The notes: generated from the letters alone by a model not told the origin. A DNA stretch of 64,000 nucleotides from Nostoc sp. FACHB-110 (GCF_014697425.1 NZ_JACJRU010000012.1:62001-126000); one strand, 5' to 3'; numbered from the stretch's first letter, positions 1 through 11,315 are shown. A program made the numbers and translations.

Positions 1-1712
1 CGGGATACGGTTTTCGCTCCGAATTAGATTCGCACCCATACCTGGCTAAATGGCTGGATATTGAAGTGTTATCTCTGCGTTTAATTGATGAGCGTTTTTA
101 TCACTTGGATACTTGCTTTTGTCCTTTAGCTAACGGTTATTTACTTTACTATCCTGGTGCGTTTGATTCTTACTCCAACCGCTTAATTGAAATGCGTGTA
201 GCATCAGAAAAGCGCATAGCCATAGAGGAAGCCGATGCAGTCAACTTCGCTTGTAATGCGGTGAATGTAGACAGTATCGTGATTATGAACAAAACCAGCG
301 ATGCTTTAAAATCTCGTTTGACGGAAGTAGGTTTTCAAGTCTTAGAAACACCTCTGACAGAATTTCTCAAAGCTGGTGGTGCAGCTAAATGCCTAACGTT
401 GCGGGTAACAGAACCAGTACGTGAAGAAGTTCATGCCAATGTTTCGGTAGAAAGCCGAATTATCCGTCTAGAAGGGCATTTGCTAGACTCTGGTTTAATT
501 AATCGCGCCTTAGATTTGATTGTTGACACAGGCGGAAGTTTCCAAGTTTTGAATTTCAACTTGGGAGAACAACGGCAAAGCACCTCGGCGGCTGAGGTGA
601 AGGTATCTGCACCATCCCACGAGGTGATGGAAGAAATCATCTCCCAGTTAATTGATTTGGGTGCGGTAGATTTACCCCAAGACGAACGAGATACCAAACT
701 AGAACCTGTCATTTTGGCTGGTGTCGCACCTGATGATTTCTACGTCAGTACAATTTATCCCACAGAAGTGCGGATAAATGGGCAATGGGTGAAGGTAGAA
801 AATCAGCGTATGGACGGTGCGATCGCCATTACTCAAACTGCCAATGGTATAGTCGCAAGATGTAAAATTCTCCGCGATTTAGAAATTGGCGAACAAGTTG
901 TAGTGGATGTTCTCGGTATCCGCACCATCCGCAAAACCGAATCACGAGAACAACGCAACGCCCAAGAATTCAGCTTTATGTCTGCGGGTGTTTCTAGCGA
1001 ACGCCGCGTTGAGTTAGTGGTGGAACAAGTCGCTTGGGAATTACGTAAAATCCGCGATGCAGGCGGTAAAGTAGTTGTCACAGCAGGGCCAGTAGTAATT
1101 CATACTGGCGGCGGCGAACATCTTTCCCGCTTGATTCGAGAAGGTTACGTGCAGGCGTTACTGGGCGGAAATGCGATCGCTGTCCACGACATCGAGCAGA
1201 ATATCATGGGAACATCCCTTGGTGTAGACATGAAGCGGGGTGTCGCAGTGCGTGGTGGACACCGCCATCACTTGAAGGTAATTAATAGCGTCCGTCGTTA
1301 TGGCAGCATTGCCAAAGCTGTAGAGGCGGGGGCAATTAATAGCGGCGTGATGTATGAATGCGTCCGCAATAACGTGCCGTTTGTCTTGGCGGGTTCTATT
1401 CGGGATGACGGGCCTTTGCCTGATACCCAAATGGATTTAATTAAAGCACAGGAAGAATATGCTAAACATCTTGAAGGTGCAGAGATGATTTTAATGCTGT
1501 CATCGATGCTGCACTCGATTGGTGTGGGGAATATGACCCCATCTGGTGTAAAAATGGTTTGTGTGGATATTAATCCAGCTGTGGTGACTAAATTGAGCGA
1601 TCGGGGTTCGATTGAATCGGTGGGTGTGGTAACAGATGTGGGATTATTCCTCAGTTTGTTGATTCAGCAGCTTGATAAGTTGACAAGTCCTTATCGAGCG
1701 GTGGTAGGTTAA
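1..1712 (+). CDS. agrE: Bifunctional arginine dihydrolase / ornithine cyclodeaminase (AgrE/ArgZ type), 5' end cut by window
   Basis: The frame is open from base 3 to the TAA at 1710-1712, so the gene starts upstream of the window. The visible N-terminal part is the end of an amidinotransferase-fold (DDAH-like) arginine dihydrolase domain, with GYGFRSELDSHP, then RFYHLDTCF carrying the catalytic-type His, then NFACNAV carrying the likely nucleophilic Cys (about residue 63 after the GTG at 66). A middle LOR/SDH-like segment follows, and the C-terminal half is the ornithine cyclodeaminase-like nucleotide-binding domain. In cyanobacteria this fused enzyme (Anabaena alr4995 AgrE; Synechocystis ArgZ is the related dihydrolase) converts arginine to ornithine, ammonia and CO2, and the C-terminal domain makes proline. 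It feeds on arginine released from cyanophycin. Location is cytosolic. The family is about 700 residues, so about 130 are missing here. Confidence 0.9.
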   Translation, partial: GYGFRSELDSHPYLAKWLDIEVLSLRLIDERFYHLDTCFCPLANGYLLYYPGAFDSYSNRLIEMRVASEKRIAIEEADAVNFACNAVNVDSIVIMNKTSDALKSRLTEVGFQVLETPLTEFLKAGGAAKCLTLRVTEPVREEVHANVSVESRIIRLEGHLLDSGLINRALDLIVDTGGSFQVLNFNLGEQRQSTSAAEVKVSAPSHEVMEEIISQLIDLGAVDLPQDERDTKLEPVILAGVAPDDFYVSTIYPTEVRINGQWVKVENQRMDGAIAITQTANGIVARCKILRDLEIGEQVVVDVLGIRTIRKTESREQRNAQEFSFMSAGVSSERRVELVVEQVAWELRKIRDAGGKVVVTAGPVVIHTGGGEHLSRLIREGYVQALLGGNAIAVHDIEQNIMGTSLGVDMKRGVAVRGGHRHHLKVINSVRRYGSIAKAVEAGAINSGVMYECVRNNVPFVLAGSIRDDGPLPDTQMDLIKAQEEYAKHLEGAEMILMLSSMLHSIGVGNMTPSGVKMVCVDINPAVVTKLSDRGSIESVGVVTDVGLFLSLLIQQLDKLTSPYRAVVG

Positions 1713-1755
1713 AAGAATAGTTTCGCGCAAAGGCGCAAAGGCGCTGAGAAAGGAA

Positions 1756-2277
1756 ATGGCAAGAGTAGCTTTCACAAGAGAGTTGCAAGTTAATTGGGTC
1801 AGTTTTATTGCTGATTTTCTGCTGGTGGGAATGGTTTTTGGCCCGCCAGTCGCGCCTTTCTTAGCTGCATCTGGAGTATGGTTACTTGGGGGTATTGCGA
1901 ACATCATCTATTTCATGGGAAATCATGTATGTCCGCAACCAGAAATGGGCTTAGATTTAGCACCCCCATTTATCATGGCTGTTTGTATGCGGTGTTATGG
2001 AACTGTGACGGGTTTGTTAATTATTCGCTTGCTGTATGTTGTGACTGGCGGTAAAGGTTTGTATTGGTTAAATCAATATGGTTGGAATGGTGCTGCTTTA
2101 GCCAGTGTGTTGATGATGGCTTACCCGTTAGAATTAGCAGCGCAGATTTTTGGCTTATGGGATTTTAATAATTATTTAGTTACGCCTTTTGGGTTAATTA
2201 CAGGTGTGGCTTGGGGGCTGTTTACAATGCCAATTTTGCATGGTGGGTTAAGAAACAACAAAATCTTCAGCCGATGA
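1756..2277 (+). CDS. DUF2085 family integral membrane protein
   Basis: This 173-residue, strongly hydrophobic protein has about four membrane segments. The family signature is visible as NHVCPQPEMG (about 55-64) followed by AVCMRCYG (about 76-83), the Cys-rich CxQxxE...CxRCxG pattern of DUF2085. The function of the family is not established, and the paired Cys residues could bind metal or form disulfides (inference). The start is the ATG at 1756 with AGGAA just upstream. It lies 43 bp after agrE and overlaps the next gene by 4 bp (ATGA), so the three probably form one transcript. The 43-bp gap contains a dispersed CGCAAAGG repeat. Confidence 0.8.
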   Translation: MARVAFTRELQVNWVSFIADFLLVGMVFGPPVAPFLAASGVWLLGGIANIIYFMGNHVCPQPEMGLDLAPPFIMAVCMRCYGTVTGLLIIRLLYVVTGGKGLYWLNQYGWNGAALASVLMMAYPLELAAQIFGLWDFNNYLVTPFGLITGVAWGLFTMPILHGGLRNNKIFSR

Positions 2278-3053
2278 AAACTGACTCTATTTTTTATCAA
2301 TTATTTCAAAACTTCCCCAGTATATTTTTTGAGTTAATTGGTGAGTCAGCTGTCACTGATGAAATATACAAATTTTCTTCAGTTGAAATTAAGCAAACTG
2401 CCTTTCGCATTGATGGGATATTTTTACCGGATGTAGATTTTGTCAACCAGCTAATTTACTTTGTAGAAGTTCAGTTTCAATTAGATCCAAGATTTTATTC
2501 ACGTTTCTTTAGCGAGATTTTTTTATATTTTCGGCAATATGACTTACCCAATGATTGGCGTGCAGTCGTGTTGTATCCTCAAAGAAGTTTAGAGCCACCA
2601 TTACCAATTCAATATCGTGGTTTATTGCTAACCGAGCAAATACAGCGTGTGTATTTAGATGAGTTAGGCGATAATACAAACAGTTCGCTAGGTGTAGGTG
2701 TGGTGCAATTAGTTGTCGAATCAGAAGAAACAGCAGTTGCATCAGCAAGAAAGTTAATAGACAAAGCTAGGCAAGAACTTGCTGATGAATTGACTCAGGG
2801 CAAAATTATAGAATTAATAGAAACAATAGTATTCTACAAATTCCCGCAAAAAAACCGACAGGAGATAGCAGCAATGTTTGGGTTAAGTGAATTGAAGCAA
2901 ACAAGAGTGTATCAAGAAATTAAAGAAGAAACTTTGCTAGAAACAGTACCCCGATTATTAGCGATGGGTCTGACTGTAGAACAAATAGCAGAGGCTCTTA
3001 GTTTGTCGGTTGAGCAAGTTCAGCAAGCTGCCACTAAGCAAACTTCTGATTGA
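2274..3053 (+). CDS. DUF2887 / Rpn-family putative nuclease (PD-(D/E)XK-like)
   Basis: The 259-residue protein starts at the ATG overlapping the stop of the previous gene (ATGA). The N-terminus TDSIFYQLFQNFPSIFFELIG (roughly) and the following YFVEVQFQLDPRFYSRFF segment are typical of the DUF2887/Rpn group, recombination-promoting nuclease or transposase-like proteins abundant in cyanobacteria. The FVEVQFQ strand carries the expected E-x-Q/K of a PD-(D/E)XK active site. The C-terminal part (about 170-255) is helical, with a helix-turn-helix-like AMGLTVEQIAEALSLSVEQV segment. Members usually occur in many paralogous copies. Biochemical activity is inferred from the family. Coupling to DUF2085 is probably positional. 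Confidence 0.82.
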   Translation: MKTDSIFYQLFQNFPSIFFELIGESAVTDEIYKFSSVEIKQTAFRIDGIFLPDVDFVNQLIYFVEVQFQLDPRFYSRFFSEIFLYFRQYDLPNDWRAVVLYPQRSLEPPLPIQYRGLLLTEQIQRVYLDELGDNTNSSLGVGVVQLVVESEETAVASARKLIDKARQELADELTQGKIIELIETIVFYKFPQKNRQEIAAMFGLSELKQTRVYQEIKEETLLETVPRLLAMGLTVEQIAEALSLSVEQVQQAATKQTSD

Positions 3054-3246
3054 TATAGCAGGCAATAGGGAAAAGGGAACAGGTTTTAAAGTTTCTTAGT
3101 GTCTATGTTTGATAATTAGTCTTTGTCATTATCTATGCTTTGACTGCTATGTAAGTTTAGATATTGTTTTGGCGTTTCACGAACCTTAAATACGCCAATT
3201 TACTGAGTTTGGAAGTTAGTCAATACAGTTATTTCAAGACAACCTA

Positions 3247-4152
3247 TCAATTAGGAGATTTAGCATCATCGGGCAAAATAGCCCCAGCCAAGTCTGCTCC
3301 TTCTAGGTTAGTATCAGATAAGTCAGCACCTGTCAAATCAGCACCGCGCAAGTTGGCAGTTCTTAAATTCGCGCCTTTGAGGTTAGCACCACGTAAGTTG
3401 GCTCCTTGTAAGTCAAAAAATGCACAACTACGGCTAAAACCACGTAGGTCTGCACCACTAAGATTAGCTCCGTTGAGACGAACACAACCACGAGCGCCTC
3501 TCAGATTAGCACCTGACAAATCAGCCCTTTCTAGGTTTTCACTACCCAAATCAACACCAACCAGATAACATTTTGAGCATTTCTTAGTTTTGAATAAAGT
3601 TTTTAGATTCTTATCTGCATCATCAGGTGAACCATTAGTCGTATTTGCAAAAACTGATGGTGAAGAAGTAATTTGAGGCTGTGTTGAAACAGATGGAGTT
3701 GAAGAAGCAGGAGCAATTGCTTTAACTTCTGGCACACCTGATTCTTGAAATCTTATACTTCTGGTTCTGGTTTGATCATTTGCTAAATTAATCGTAAAGT
3801 TTTGAGTTGGGTAATTTGGTTTACTCAGAATGACATCAATATCCCCTTTACTGGGAATTTGAACTTTGGCATAACCATTATTATCTGTCCATTGAACTTC
3901 AGGCGCGCCTTGACCAATAAATTGAATTTTTACTCCCTCTAAAGTTTCTCCTGTTTCTTTTTTTGTAATAAGTTCCACTACTTCTTTTGGAACTACACAA
4001 GCTTCAGATTTTAGCCCCACAGAACACCTAAACTCTGGAACTGTCAGTACAGCAGCCATAGTTCCAGCAATAGCAATTGGAGTTCCTATAACAAAGCCCC
4101 ATTTAGTAAAGTTAAACTTCTTTTTGTTTTGATTACTGGCATTTTGGCTCAT
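3247..4152 (-). CDS. Membrane-anchored protein with carboxypeptidase-regulatory-like domain and C-terminal pentapeptide repeats
   Basis: The protein has 301 residues. A hydrophobic segment at about 17-36 ([19 protein letters not shown]) suggests a single membrane anchor. Residues 55-135 look like a beta-sandwich of the carboxypeptidase-regulatory/PEGA type ([16 protein letters not shown], later [17 protein letters not shown]). A Ser/Pro/Thr-rich linker follows, and from about 205 to 295 there are A(D/N)LxG pentapeptide repeats forming a right-handed quadrilateral helix. One repeat is interrupted by [13 protein letters not shown]. The combination of an anchor, an Ig-like domain and a pentapeptide helix suggests a scaffold on the periplasmic face. 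No enzymatic motif is visible. An opposite-strand open frame over the repeats is an artefact of their composition. Confidence 0.85.
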   Translation of the reverse strand: MSQNASNQNKKKFNFTKWGFVIGTPIAIAGTMAAVLTVPEFRCSVGLKSEACVVPKEVVELITKKETGETLEGVKIQFIGQGAPEVQWTDNNGYAKVQIPSKGDIDVILSKPNYPTQNFTINLANDQTRTRSIRFQESGVPEVKAIAPASSTPSVSTQPQITSSPSVFANTTNGSPDDADKNLKTLFKTKKCSKCYLVGVDLGSENLERADLSGANLRGARGCVRLNGANLSGADLRGFSRSCAFFDLQGANLRGANLKGANLRTANLRGADLTGADLSDTNLEGADLAGAILPDDAKSPN

Positions 4153-4561
4153 GTTTTGTTTTGCTTTTAAATTACAGTTTTAAAATCTAAAAGTTAGGCA
4201 TCAGCTTTATTTTCAAGGCTGGGATGTGGTTTTTCTTAATAGTTAACTCTTAAGCATTAAGTAAGACACACTGAACTAATACTACTGATAGTTTTTGATT
4301 TTTGTTACTTTATAAAAAGTGTATAACGAACTATATTTCCTGTAAATCCTATGAAATATTAGTTATGATTCATTCATTAACTAATATTTCAGTATCATCG
4401 GATACATAAATTCAGGATTTAGAGTTAATAGGAAATCGCCTTTACTTTCAATACAAAGTTTGAGTATTAATTGAGTTAAAAATCAACGTTAAGAGTTAAC
4501 AGTCATTTTGTATGAGTTATTGATTCATCTGTTTTGCTCGTCCTTGTCCCACTTGATGCTT
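4153..4561. other. Non-coding spacer (409 bp) with one strong palindrome
   Basis: This is AT-rich sequence between two minus-strand genes. No frame looks coding on either strand. Apart from the perfect 14-bp inverted repeat listed separately, it holds repeated GTTAA(G/C)TCTTAA-like tracts but nothing I can name. It must contain the promoter of the pentapeptide-repeat gene. Confidence 0.6.
4352..4391. repeat. Perfect 14-bp inverted repeat, 12-nt spacer
   Basis: TGAAATATTAGTTA at 4352-4365 is the exact reverse complement of TAACTAATATTTCA at 4378-4391. No T-run follows the right arm on either strand, so it is less likely a simple terminator. It could be an operator for a dimeric regulator or a cruciform/hairpin element about 200 bp upstream of the pentapeptide-repeat gene. 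Confidence 0.6.
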
Positions 4562-6388
4562 TTACTTAACACTACTAAACCACTCAACGATTCCGTCTGC
4601 TAAAACTTTCGCTGTCTTTTGCTGTTCTTGGGGATTTGTCACTAACTCAAATTCACTCGGGTTACTCATAAAACCTAACTCTAGTAAAACTGATGGTGCA
4701 GCGGCTGGACGTGTCAAGGCTAAGTTATCCCAAAATACACCGTAGGAAGGTCTACCGAGTTTTTGCACAACATAGTTCTGCAAAAACATGGCTAAACTAT
4801 GAGCTTGAGTTTGATACCAAAAAGCAGCAAATCCTTTGGTATTTTCTGCATCGCCATCATCTGGTAAAGAGTTATGGTGGATGGAAATTGCGATCGCTGG
4901 GTTTTCTTGACTGATAATTGCTTGACGCTCTGCTAAAGAAACATCTTTGTCAACATCTCTTGTCATGACGACTGTTGCACCAAGTTGCGTCAAATTGTCT
5001 CGCAATAGCTTGGATACTGCCAAATTCAAGTCTTTTTCCAGATATCCCGTCGGCCCAGACGCACCAGATTCTTTACCACCATGTCCTGGATCAAGTACAA
5101 TCTTGATACCAGATAAAGGCTGTCGTCTGCGATTTCCAATTGTCGGTGGATGACGCAAGCTTAAAACCAGGGTTGTACCCTCATATCTCAACTGATATCC
5201 CCACTGTTGAGATTTTTTGAGGTTAAAAGTGTATTGCACTTGTCCAGGAGCTACCTGTTGCCAATCGAGGCGAGAAATTATAGGGTCATCATCCAAACGA
5301 ATAATATCTGTTTGGGCAGTAGTGTTATAAAGTGTCAGGGTAAATGTGTTATCTCCCTGCTGCACGCTTGTTGGGACAGGAATTTCTAGTGGGAAAACCA
5401 TCTCTGTCGCCCCAGCAACTCGCCGATAGCCAACACTGCGAATAATTGTTCGTGGTGGGGTAGAACCTGGTAAAATACGAATTTCCTTACTATTAATCCA
5501 AGCACCGTAGTCCAAGCGCAACCACTCACCTTCTTTCCCTGTAACTGTAGCTTGTGTTCCTTTAGGTAGCGGGGTAAGCCTCGAATAATCGGTACTAGGG
5601 CCAGTGCGTGCTACACCTGCATCTACAGTCACCTCAACAACTGGTAACTGTGCAGGTGAGAGGATGGCAATTTTGCCAGTTCCTGGTTGAGTAATCGTCT
5701 TCCCATTCAGAGATAGTTTAAACTGAGGTTGGCCTAAATCTATCTCTTTATTAGCATCTGCCACAACAGCACCAGAAATGATGTTGTTACCGTACATTAG
5801 GCTCATAACAGTAGGTTCAGGTTGTCTAACTGTTGTACAACCCGCGTATTTTCCTGCTGCTTGGGCGGTGGGTTGATTTTGCCCCGTGAGTGCTGCCAAA
5901 TTACTCGGTAGTTGTACTTGCTGGGGTTGGGGTGCTAGGGCAACAGTTTGATTCGCTAAATTCACCCAAACGCTAGCATTAGGGGGAGCAACAGCACTAA
6001 AACAAATTAGTTCCCCTGGTAGTCTGGCAATATCCACTGCTGGAGTCAAGGAATTTTTAGCAAAACCTACCCCCTGCGGTAGTTCCGGTTGACTCGCAAG
6101 CCTTGTGACTTTGATTTGAAGGGTTTGATTTTTGTGGCGTACAGTAAAAAGATTCTCGCCCAATTGCAAAGGAAAACTTGGGGAAAAATGACCAGCCTTG
6201 CTGCGGTTAATTAGCTTACCATTGATCAGAACTTGCCCATCGGGTGATGCTGTACCAATAAAAAAGATTTTTTCTGCACTGGTTTGGTAGTTGGATGGAG
6301 GAAAAACAACTAATACAGATGAGTCTGCCAATGCTACAGAGGAGGTGGCAATTAAGCTGATTAATATTAATCCTAGAAATTTTTTCAC
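4562..6388 (-). CDS. N-acetylmuramoyl-L-alanine amidase (Amidase_3) with SH3b and AMIN-like domains
   Basis: This is a secreted cell-wall hydrolase that cuts the lactyl-peptide bond of peptidoglycan. I start it at the GTG at 6388 because it gives a clean signal peptide (KKFLGLILISLIATSSVALA); an ATG at 6430 would add 14 charged or polar residues. The mature part has a beta-rich N-terminal region, a bacterial SH3-like domain (GVARTGPSTDYSRLTPLPKG ... WLRLDYGAW), an AMIN-like region, and a C-terminal catalytic domain. All zinc and catalytic positions are present: DPGHGG, E in GYLEKDLNL, SIHHNS, and LLELGFMSN. It resembles AmiC-type amidases, which in filamentous cyanobacteria drill septal nanopores (family knowledge). 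The gene diverges from pyrG across a repeat-bearing spacer. Confidence 0.9.
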   Translation of the reverse strand: MKKFLGLILISLIATSSVALADSSVLVVFPPSNYQTSAEKIFFIGTASPDGQVLINGKLINRSKAGHFSPSFPLQLGENLFTVRHKNQTLQIKVTRLASQPELPQGVGFAKNSLTPAVDIARLPGELICFSAVAPPNASVWVNLANQTVALAPQPQQVQLPSNLAALTGQNQPTAQAAGKYAGCTTVRQPEPTVMSLMYGNNIISGAVVADANKEIDLGQPQFKLSLNGKTITQPGTGKIAILSPAQLPVVEVTVDAGVARTGPSTDYSRLTPLPKGTQATVTGKEGEWLRLDYGAWINSKEIRILPGSTPPRTIIRSVGYRRVAGATEMVFPLEIPVPTSVQQGDNTFTLTLYNTTAQTDIIRLDDDPIISRLDWQQVAPGQVQYTFNLKKSQQWGYQLRYEGTTLVLSLRHPPTIGNRRRQPLSGIKIVLDPGHGGKESGASGPTGYLEKDLNLAVSKLLRDNLTQLGATVVMTRDVDKDVSLAERQAIISQENPAIAISIHHNSLPDDGDAENTKGFAAFWYQTQAHSLAMFLQNYVVQKLGRPSYGVFWDNLALTRPAAAPSVLLELGFMSNPSEFELVTNPQEQQKTAKVLADGIVEWFSSVK

Positions 6389-6452
6389 GGCAAAATCACA
6401 GAAAATTTCACAATAGTGACTGTGGCACAATGACCAGGATAAGGATAAATCA

Positions 6453-8254
<1,802 letters not shown>

Positions 8255-8369
8255 ACTCAAAGTCAAATTTTGGCATTTTGAGTTCGCCCACAGCAACATT
8301 CACTTATAATTTACAGATTTCGTTATACAGGGTAAGCATCATTTTTCAATTTGGACTTAAGGAGATGTT

Positions 8370-8792
8370 GTGGCGTACTGGATAAAAATATTTTACGAGA
8401 GGAAAGAATATGTGATTAATATTGACCGTGTGAATGCTTTTTGCTACGAAAAAAACGGTAGAGTAACCTTCTGGTTGCCTGATAGCGCAATTCCCATTGT
8501 CATTAGCCCCCAAAATAACCTCGAAGACTACCAAAAAGTTCTGCAATATCTCGAACAAGTCACTGATTTAGAAATAGAAAATGCCCACTGGGTAAAAATA
8601 GTTGACGATAAAAATGAATATATTGTTAACCTCTATTGTATTAGTTCCTTTTGTCGAGAAGCTAACGGTAGAATAACTTTTTGGTTGCCTGATGGCACTA
8701 TTCCTATTATCATCAACCCCTCAAATAACCCAGATTCTTATCAAAAAGTGGCACAATTTGTCCAAAAAACCACAGGCTATTCTCTTTCGTAA
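8370..8792 (+). CDS. Hypothetical protein made of two tandem ~66-residue repeats
   Basis: I do not recognise the family. The 140 residues consist of two homologous halves, AYWIKIFYERKEYVINIDRV... and AHWVKIVDDKNEYIVNLYCI.... Each continues with (N)GR(V/I)TFWLPD and an IPI(V/I)I(S/N)P block, then a helix with YQKV. It starts with GTG at 8370, supported by AAGGAG at 8359-8364 five bases upstream. There is no signal peptide or membrane segment. The two halves look like a recent domain duplication of a small beta-beta-alpha unit. Both neighbours are on the same strand but more than 100 bp away, so it is probably monocistronic. Confidence 0.78.
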   Translation: MAYWIKIFYERKEYVINIDRVNAFCYEKNGRVTFWLPDSAIPIVISPQNNLEDYQKVLQYLEQVTDLEIENAHWVKIVDDKNEYIVNLYCISSFCREANGRITFWLPDGTIPIIINPSNNPDSYQKVAQFVQKTTGYSLS

Positions 8793-8968
8793 AAGTATTC
8801 AGTAATTTCAAATCATATCCACCAATTAAGCGCATCTACCTCCAGAACATTATTAGTCAAGTATTCTGTTCTCTAGACATTTCGTGGCTCTTGACATTAT
8901 CTCAAACAACTGCCAAGGTGTTGGAGAAAAATTCCATTCTTGGTATAAATTGAGCGAGTGTCCACGAG

Positions 8969-10108
8969 ATGCAGATTTTTACGAATCAATCTCTACGAGC
9001 TAAACCTCATATTGCTGTGTTTTCTTCCACAAAAGTGGGCAACTTCGTTGTTACTACACCGCTATTAAGAGGGCTAAAAGAGAAATATCCTGATTGTACG
9101 CTAGATTTTTTTGGTAGTGAAACTACTAAGGATTTTGAAATTCATTGTCCTTATATAGACTGGCGATTTTCCATATATACGCAGCGTCCTGATTTTTTAG
9201 ATGCCCTAGCACAAGCAGTGCGGCAACGTCAAGAATTAGCAGGAATTTATGATTTAGCGATTAATTGTGATGGATTTAGCGAAATCAATTTAGTTATGAT
9301 TAGTGCTATCCGTCCGACTTACATTGCTGGAGTTGCTTTATCTCTAGATTTTCGTGACAAACTCAAAGTAGAAAATCATCCAATTCACAAAATCTTACTC
9401 GACAAAGATTGGAATAGTAAAGAGTTTCTGCACAGACATCAAGATATCTTACAAAGCAACTATATCAGCGAAATATTCTGTCGAGTTGCATATATAGAAA
9501 CTGATTTTTATAAACTAGAATTACCCAGTCAGGAACCTAATTTTTCAGTTCCTGATGTTTTAATTCATGCGACAGCTACACGTCCGGCAAAAATGTGGCC
9601 TGCATTTTATTGGCAACAAGTTATTAAGTGGTGCGAATCTCAAGGATTAACGATTGGCTTAATTGGCAGTCATCCTCAAGCGCAACAAACTTTATACAAT
9701 GCTGGTCATACTGAAGAATATTTGTTAGAAACAACAAATATTATTGACTTCAGAGGAAAAACTTCTTTAATTGAACTAGCAGGTGCTTTTCGCCATACTA
9801 GAGTATGTATTTCTGTAGATTCTGGGCCACTACATATTGCAGCTGCTGTCGGTTGCCCAACATTGGCAATTTTTGGTAATGATGCTGATGGTGATGGTGC
9901 AAGTCCTCTGAGACTGTGGGCATCTCGGCAACCACACGTCAAACTGACGATTTCAGAATTTAAATGTACTTTATGTCAGGAGAATGCTTTTAAAAATAAA
10001 GAGTGTTTATTAGATAATCATCCTTGTATGGCTTTTCTTTCTCCTGAGTCAGTTGTCAATCAACTCAACAATATTTTGGCTAATCAATTAAGCGTAAATC
10101 AAATTTAA
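8969..10108 (+). CDS. Glycosyltransferase family 9 (heptosyltransferase-like)
   Basis: The 379-residue protein has the two-Rossmann GT-B architecture of GT9. The N-terminal half contains KVGNFVVTTPLLRGLKEKYPD. The C-terminal nucleotide-sugar site contains DFRGKTSLIELAGAF and ISVDSGPLHIAAAVGCPTLAIFG, the classical D(S/T)GPxH motif of ADP-heptose:LPS heptosyltransferases. A Cys-rich stretch near the end (FKCTLCQENAFKNKECLL) is also common in this family. The sugar and acceptor cannot be read from sequence. Likely envelope or exopolysaccharide glycan assembly at the inner membrane. It is convergent with the ROK kinase, 24 bp apart. Confidence 0.87.
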   Translation: MQIFTNQSLRAKPHIAVFSSTKVGNFVVTTPLLRGLKEKYPDCTLDFFGSETTKDFEIHCPYIDWRFSIYTQRPDFLDALAQAVRQRQELAGIYDLAINCDGFSEINLVMISAIRPTYIAGVALSLDFRDKLKVENHPIHKILLDKDWNSKEFLHRHQDILQSNYISEIFCRVAYIETDFYKLELPSQEPNFSVPDVLIHATATRPAKMWPAFYWQQVIKWCESQGLTIGLIGSHPQAQQTLYNAGHTEEYLLETTNIIDFRGKTSLIELAGAFRHTRVCISVDSGPLHIAAAVGCPTLAIFGNDADGDGASPLRLWASRQPHVKLTISEFKCTLCQENAFKNKECLLDNHPCMAFLSPESVVNQLNNILANQLSVNQI

Positions 10109-10132
10109 TCAATAGTTTAGGTTGTCATTTAT

Positions 10133-11029
10133 CTATTTAAAATTAAATTTTTCCCATGCTAATTTTGCCGCCCCGGCCATTCCCGCAGAGTTGCCTAATT
10201 CGGCTGGGAGAATTTGTAATCCTGTACGGGAAGTATACATAACTCGCCGCTCAATTTCTGCTTTGACTGCGGGTAAGAAAAATTGAAAACTCGCACTCAC
10301 ACCACCACCAATAACGATCGCTTGTGGTGTTAAAACATAAATTAAACTAACTAAACCAATACCTAAATCTCTACCGTATTCTTGCCAAAAGGCTAAAGCC
10401 TCAGCATCTCCAGCTTGGGCTAGAACACCTAACTCCGCAGGATCTTTACCAGTGCGGCGACGAATGGCAATGAGTGAGGCATATTGTTCTAAAGAACCTT
10501 GATTGCCACTATTACAGATCGGCCCTTCAGGGTTGAAGCTAATTAAACCTAATTCTCCTGCTGCTCCTTGATGTCCAATGAACAGCTTACCATCAAGTAT
10601 GATTGCGCCCCCAACCCCTGTTCCCAAAGTCAACATAATAAAATGTTGAAAGTTGCGCCCAGCACCTAACCAAGCTTCCCCGACTCCCGCACAGTTAGCA
10701 TCGTTAGCTATCACAGTCGGTTTGCCTGTTTTCATCTCTAACCATTCAGCTAAAGGGACATCCTGCCATTTAGGTAAGTTAATTGCTATTTTGGCAATTC
10801 TGCCAGCCGCATCCGCAGGCCCAGGCATACCCACACCAATAGCTATAATTTGATTATCAGGGTCAATTTGGGCGATCGCATCTACTACCACAGCCAAAAC
10901 GGCTTCTGGTTGAGATGGTTGAGGAGTGGCTACAGTTAAGCATTTTAAGCAAGTACCATCTTGGCTAAACCGCCCTAACTTAATTGCTGTTCCCCCGATA
11001 TCAATCCCAATTACTTCCGGTTTATCCAC
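10133..11029 (-). CDS. ROK-family sugar kinase (glucokinase-like)
   Basis: The 298-residue protein is read from the GTG at 11029 (VDKPEVIGIDIGGTAIKLG). A longer frame to 11113 would translate heptamer-repeat DNA and is rejected. The phosphate-1 motif GIDIGGTAIKLG, the catalytic-type ANDANCAGVGE and GTGVGGAIILDG are all present. The usual ROK zinc cluster CxCGxxGCxE is reduced here to a single Cys (GPICNSGNQGSLEQ). That pattern argues for a non-canonical ROK subgroup, as seen in other cyanobacterial members. It is likely an ATP-dependent hexose kinase; the substrate is uncertain. Confidence 0.87.
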   Translation of the reverse strand: MDKPEVIGIDIGGTAIKLGRFSQDGTCLKCLTVATPQPSQPEAVLAVVVDAIAQIDPDNQIIAIGVGMPGPADAAGRIAKIAINLPKWQDVPLAEWLEMKTGKPTVIANDANCAGVGEAWLGAGRNFQHFIMLTLGTGVGGAIILDGKLFIGHQGAAGELGLISFNPEGPICNSGNQGSLEQYASLIAIRRRTGKDPAELGVLAQAGDAEALAFWQEYGRDLGIGLVSLIYVLTPQAIVIGGGVSASFQFFLPAVKAEIERRVMYTSRTGLQILPAELGNSAGMAGAAKLAWEKFNFK

Positions 11030-11200
11030 AATTGCACATCCAAAAAAGCTGAAGTATGAAGTATGAAAAAGTCTCAAGTATGTAGACTGAGAGCGAAGTG
11101 CCGCTAGTCTCAAGTCTGAAAGCTGGGTTGCAAAACTAAAGAATTAAATTTACACCTAATCCTAGTCTGCGGCAAGCCACCCAAAGGCTGTCTACACATT

Positions 11201-11315
11201 TCATACTTCACACTTTATACTTCATACTTCATACTTCATACTTCACACTTCATACTTCACACTTCATACTTCACACTTCATACTTCATACTTCATACTTC
11301 ACACTTCATACTTCA
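11201..11315. repeat. Heptanucleotide tandem array (ACTTCAT / ACTTCAC)
   Basis: About 16 near-perfect 7-bp units alternate between ACTTCAT and ACTTCAC. It is a short tandemly repeated repetitive (STRR) array of the sort known from heterocystous cyanobacteria. It overlaps the last codons of the TPR-glycosyltransferase gene: on the minus strand the unit reads GAAGTATGA and provides KYEV and the stop codon. Confidence 0.9.

Noticed and set aside
3164-3568. Plus-strand open frame of 134 residues with regular Lys/Ala/Pro-rich repeats
   Set aside because: It is the antisense of the pentapeptide repeats of the minus-strand gene; the periodicity is a by-product of the A(D/N)LxG codons.
11201-11315. 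Possible CRISPR array
   Set aside because: Units are 7 bp, contiguous and without unique spacers; this is a heptamer tandem repeat.
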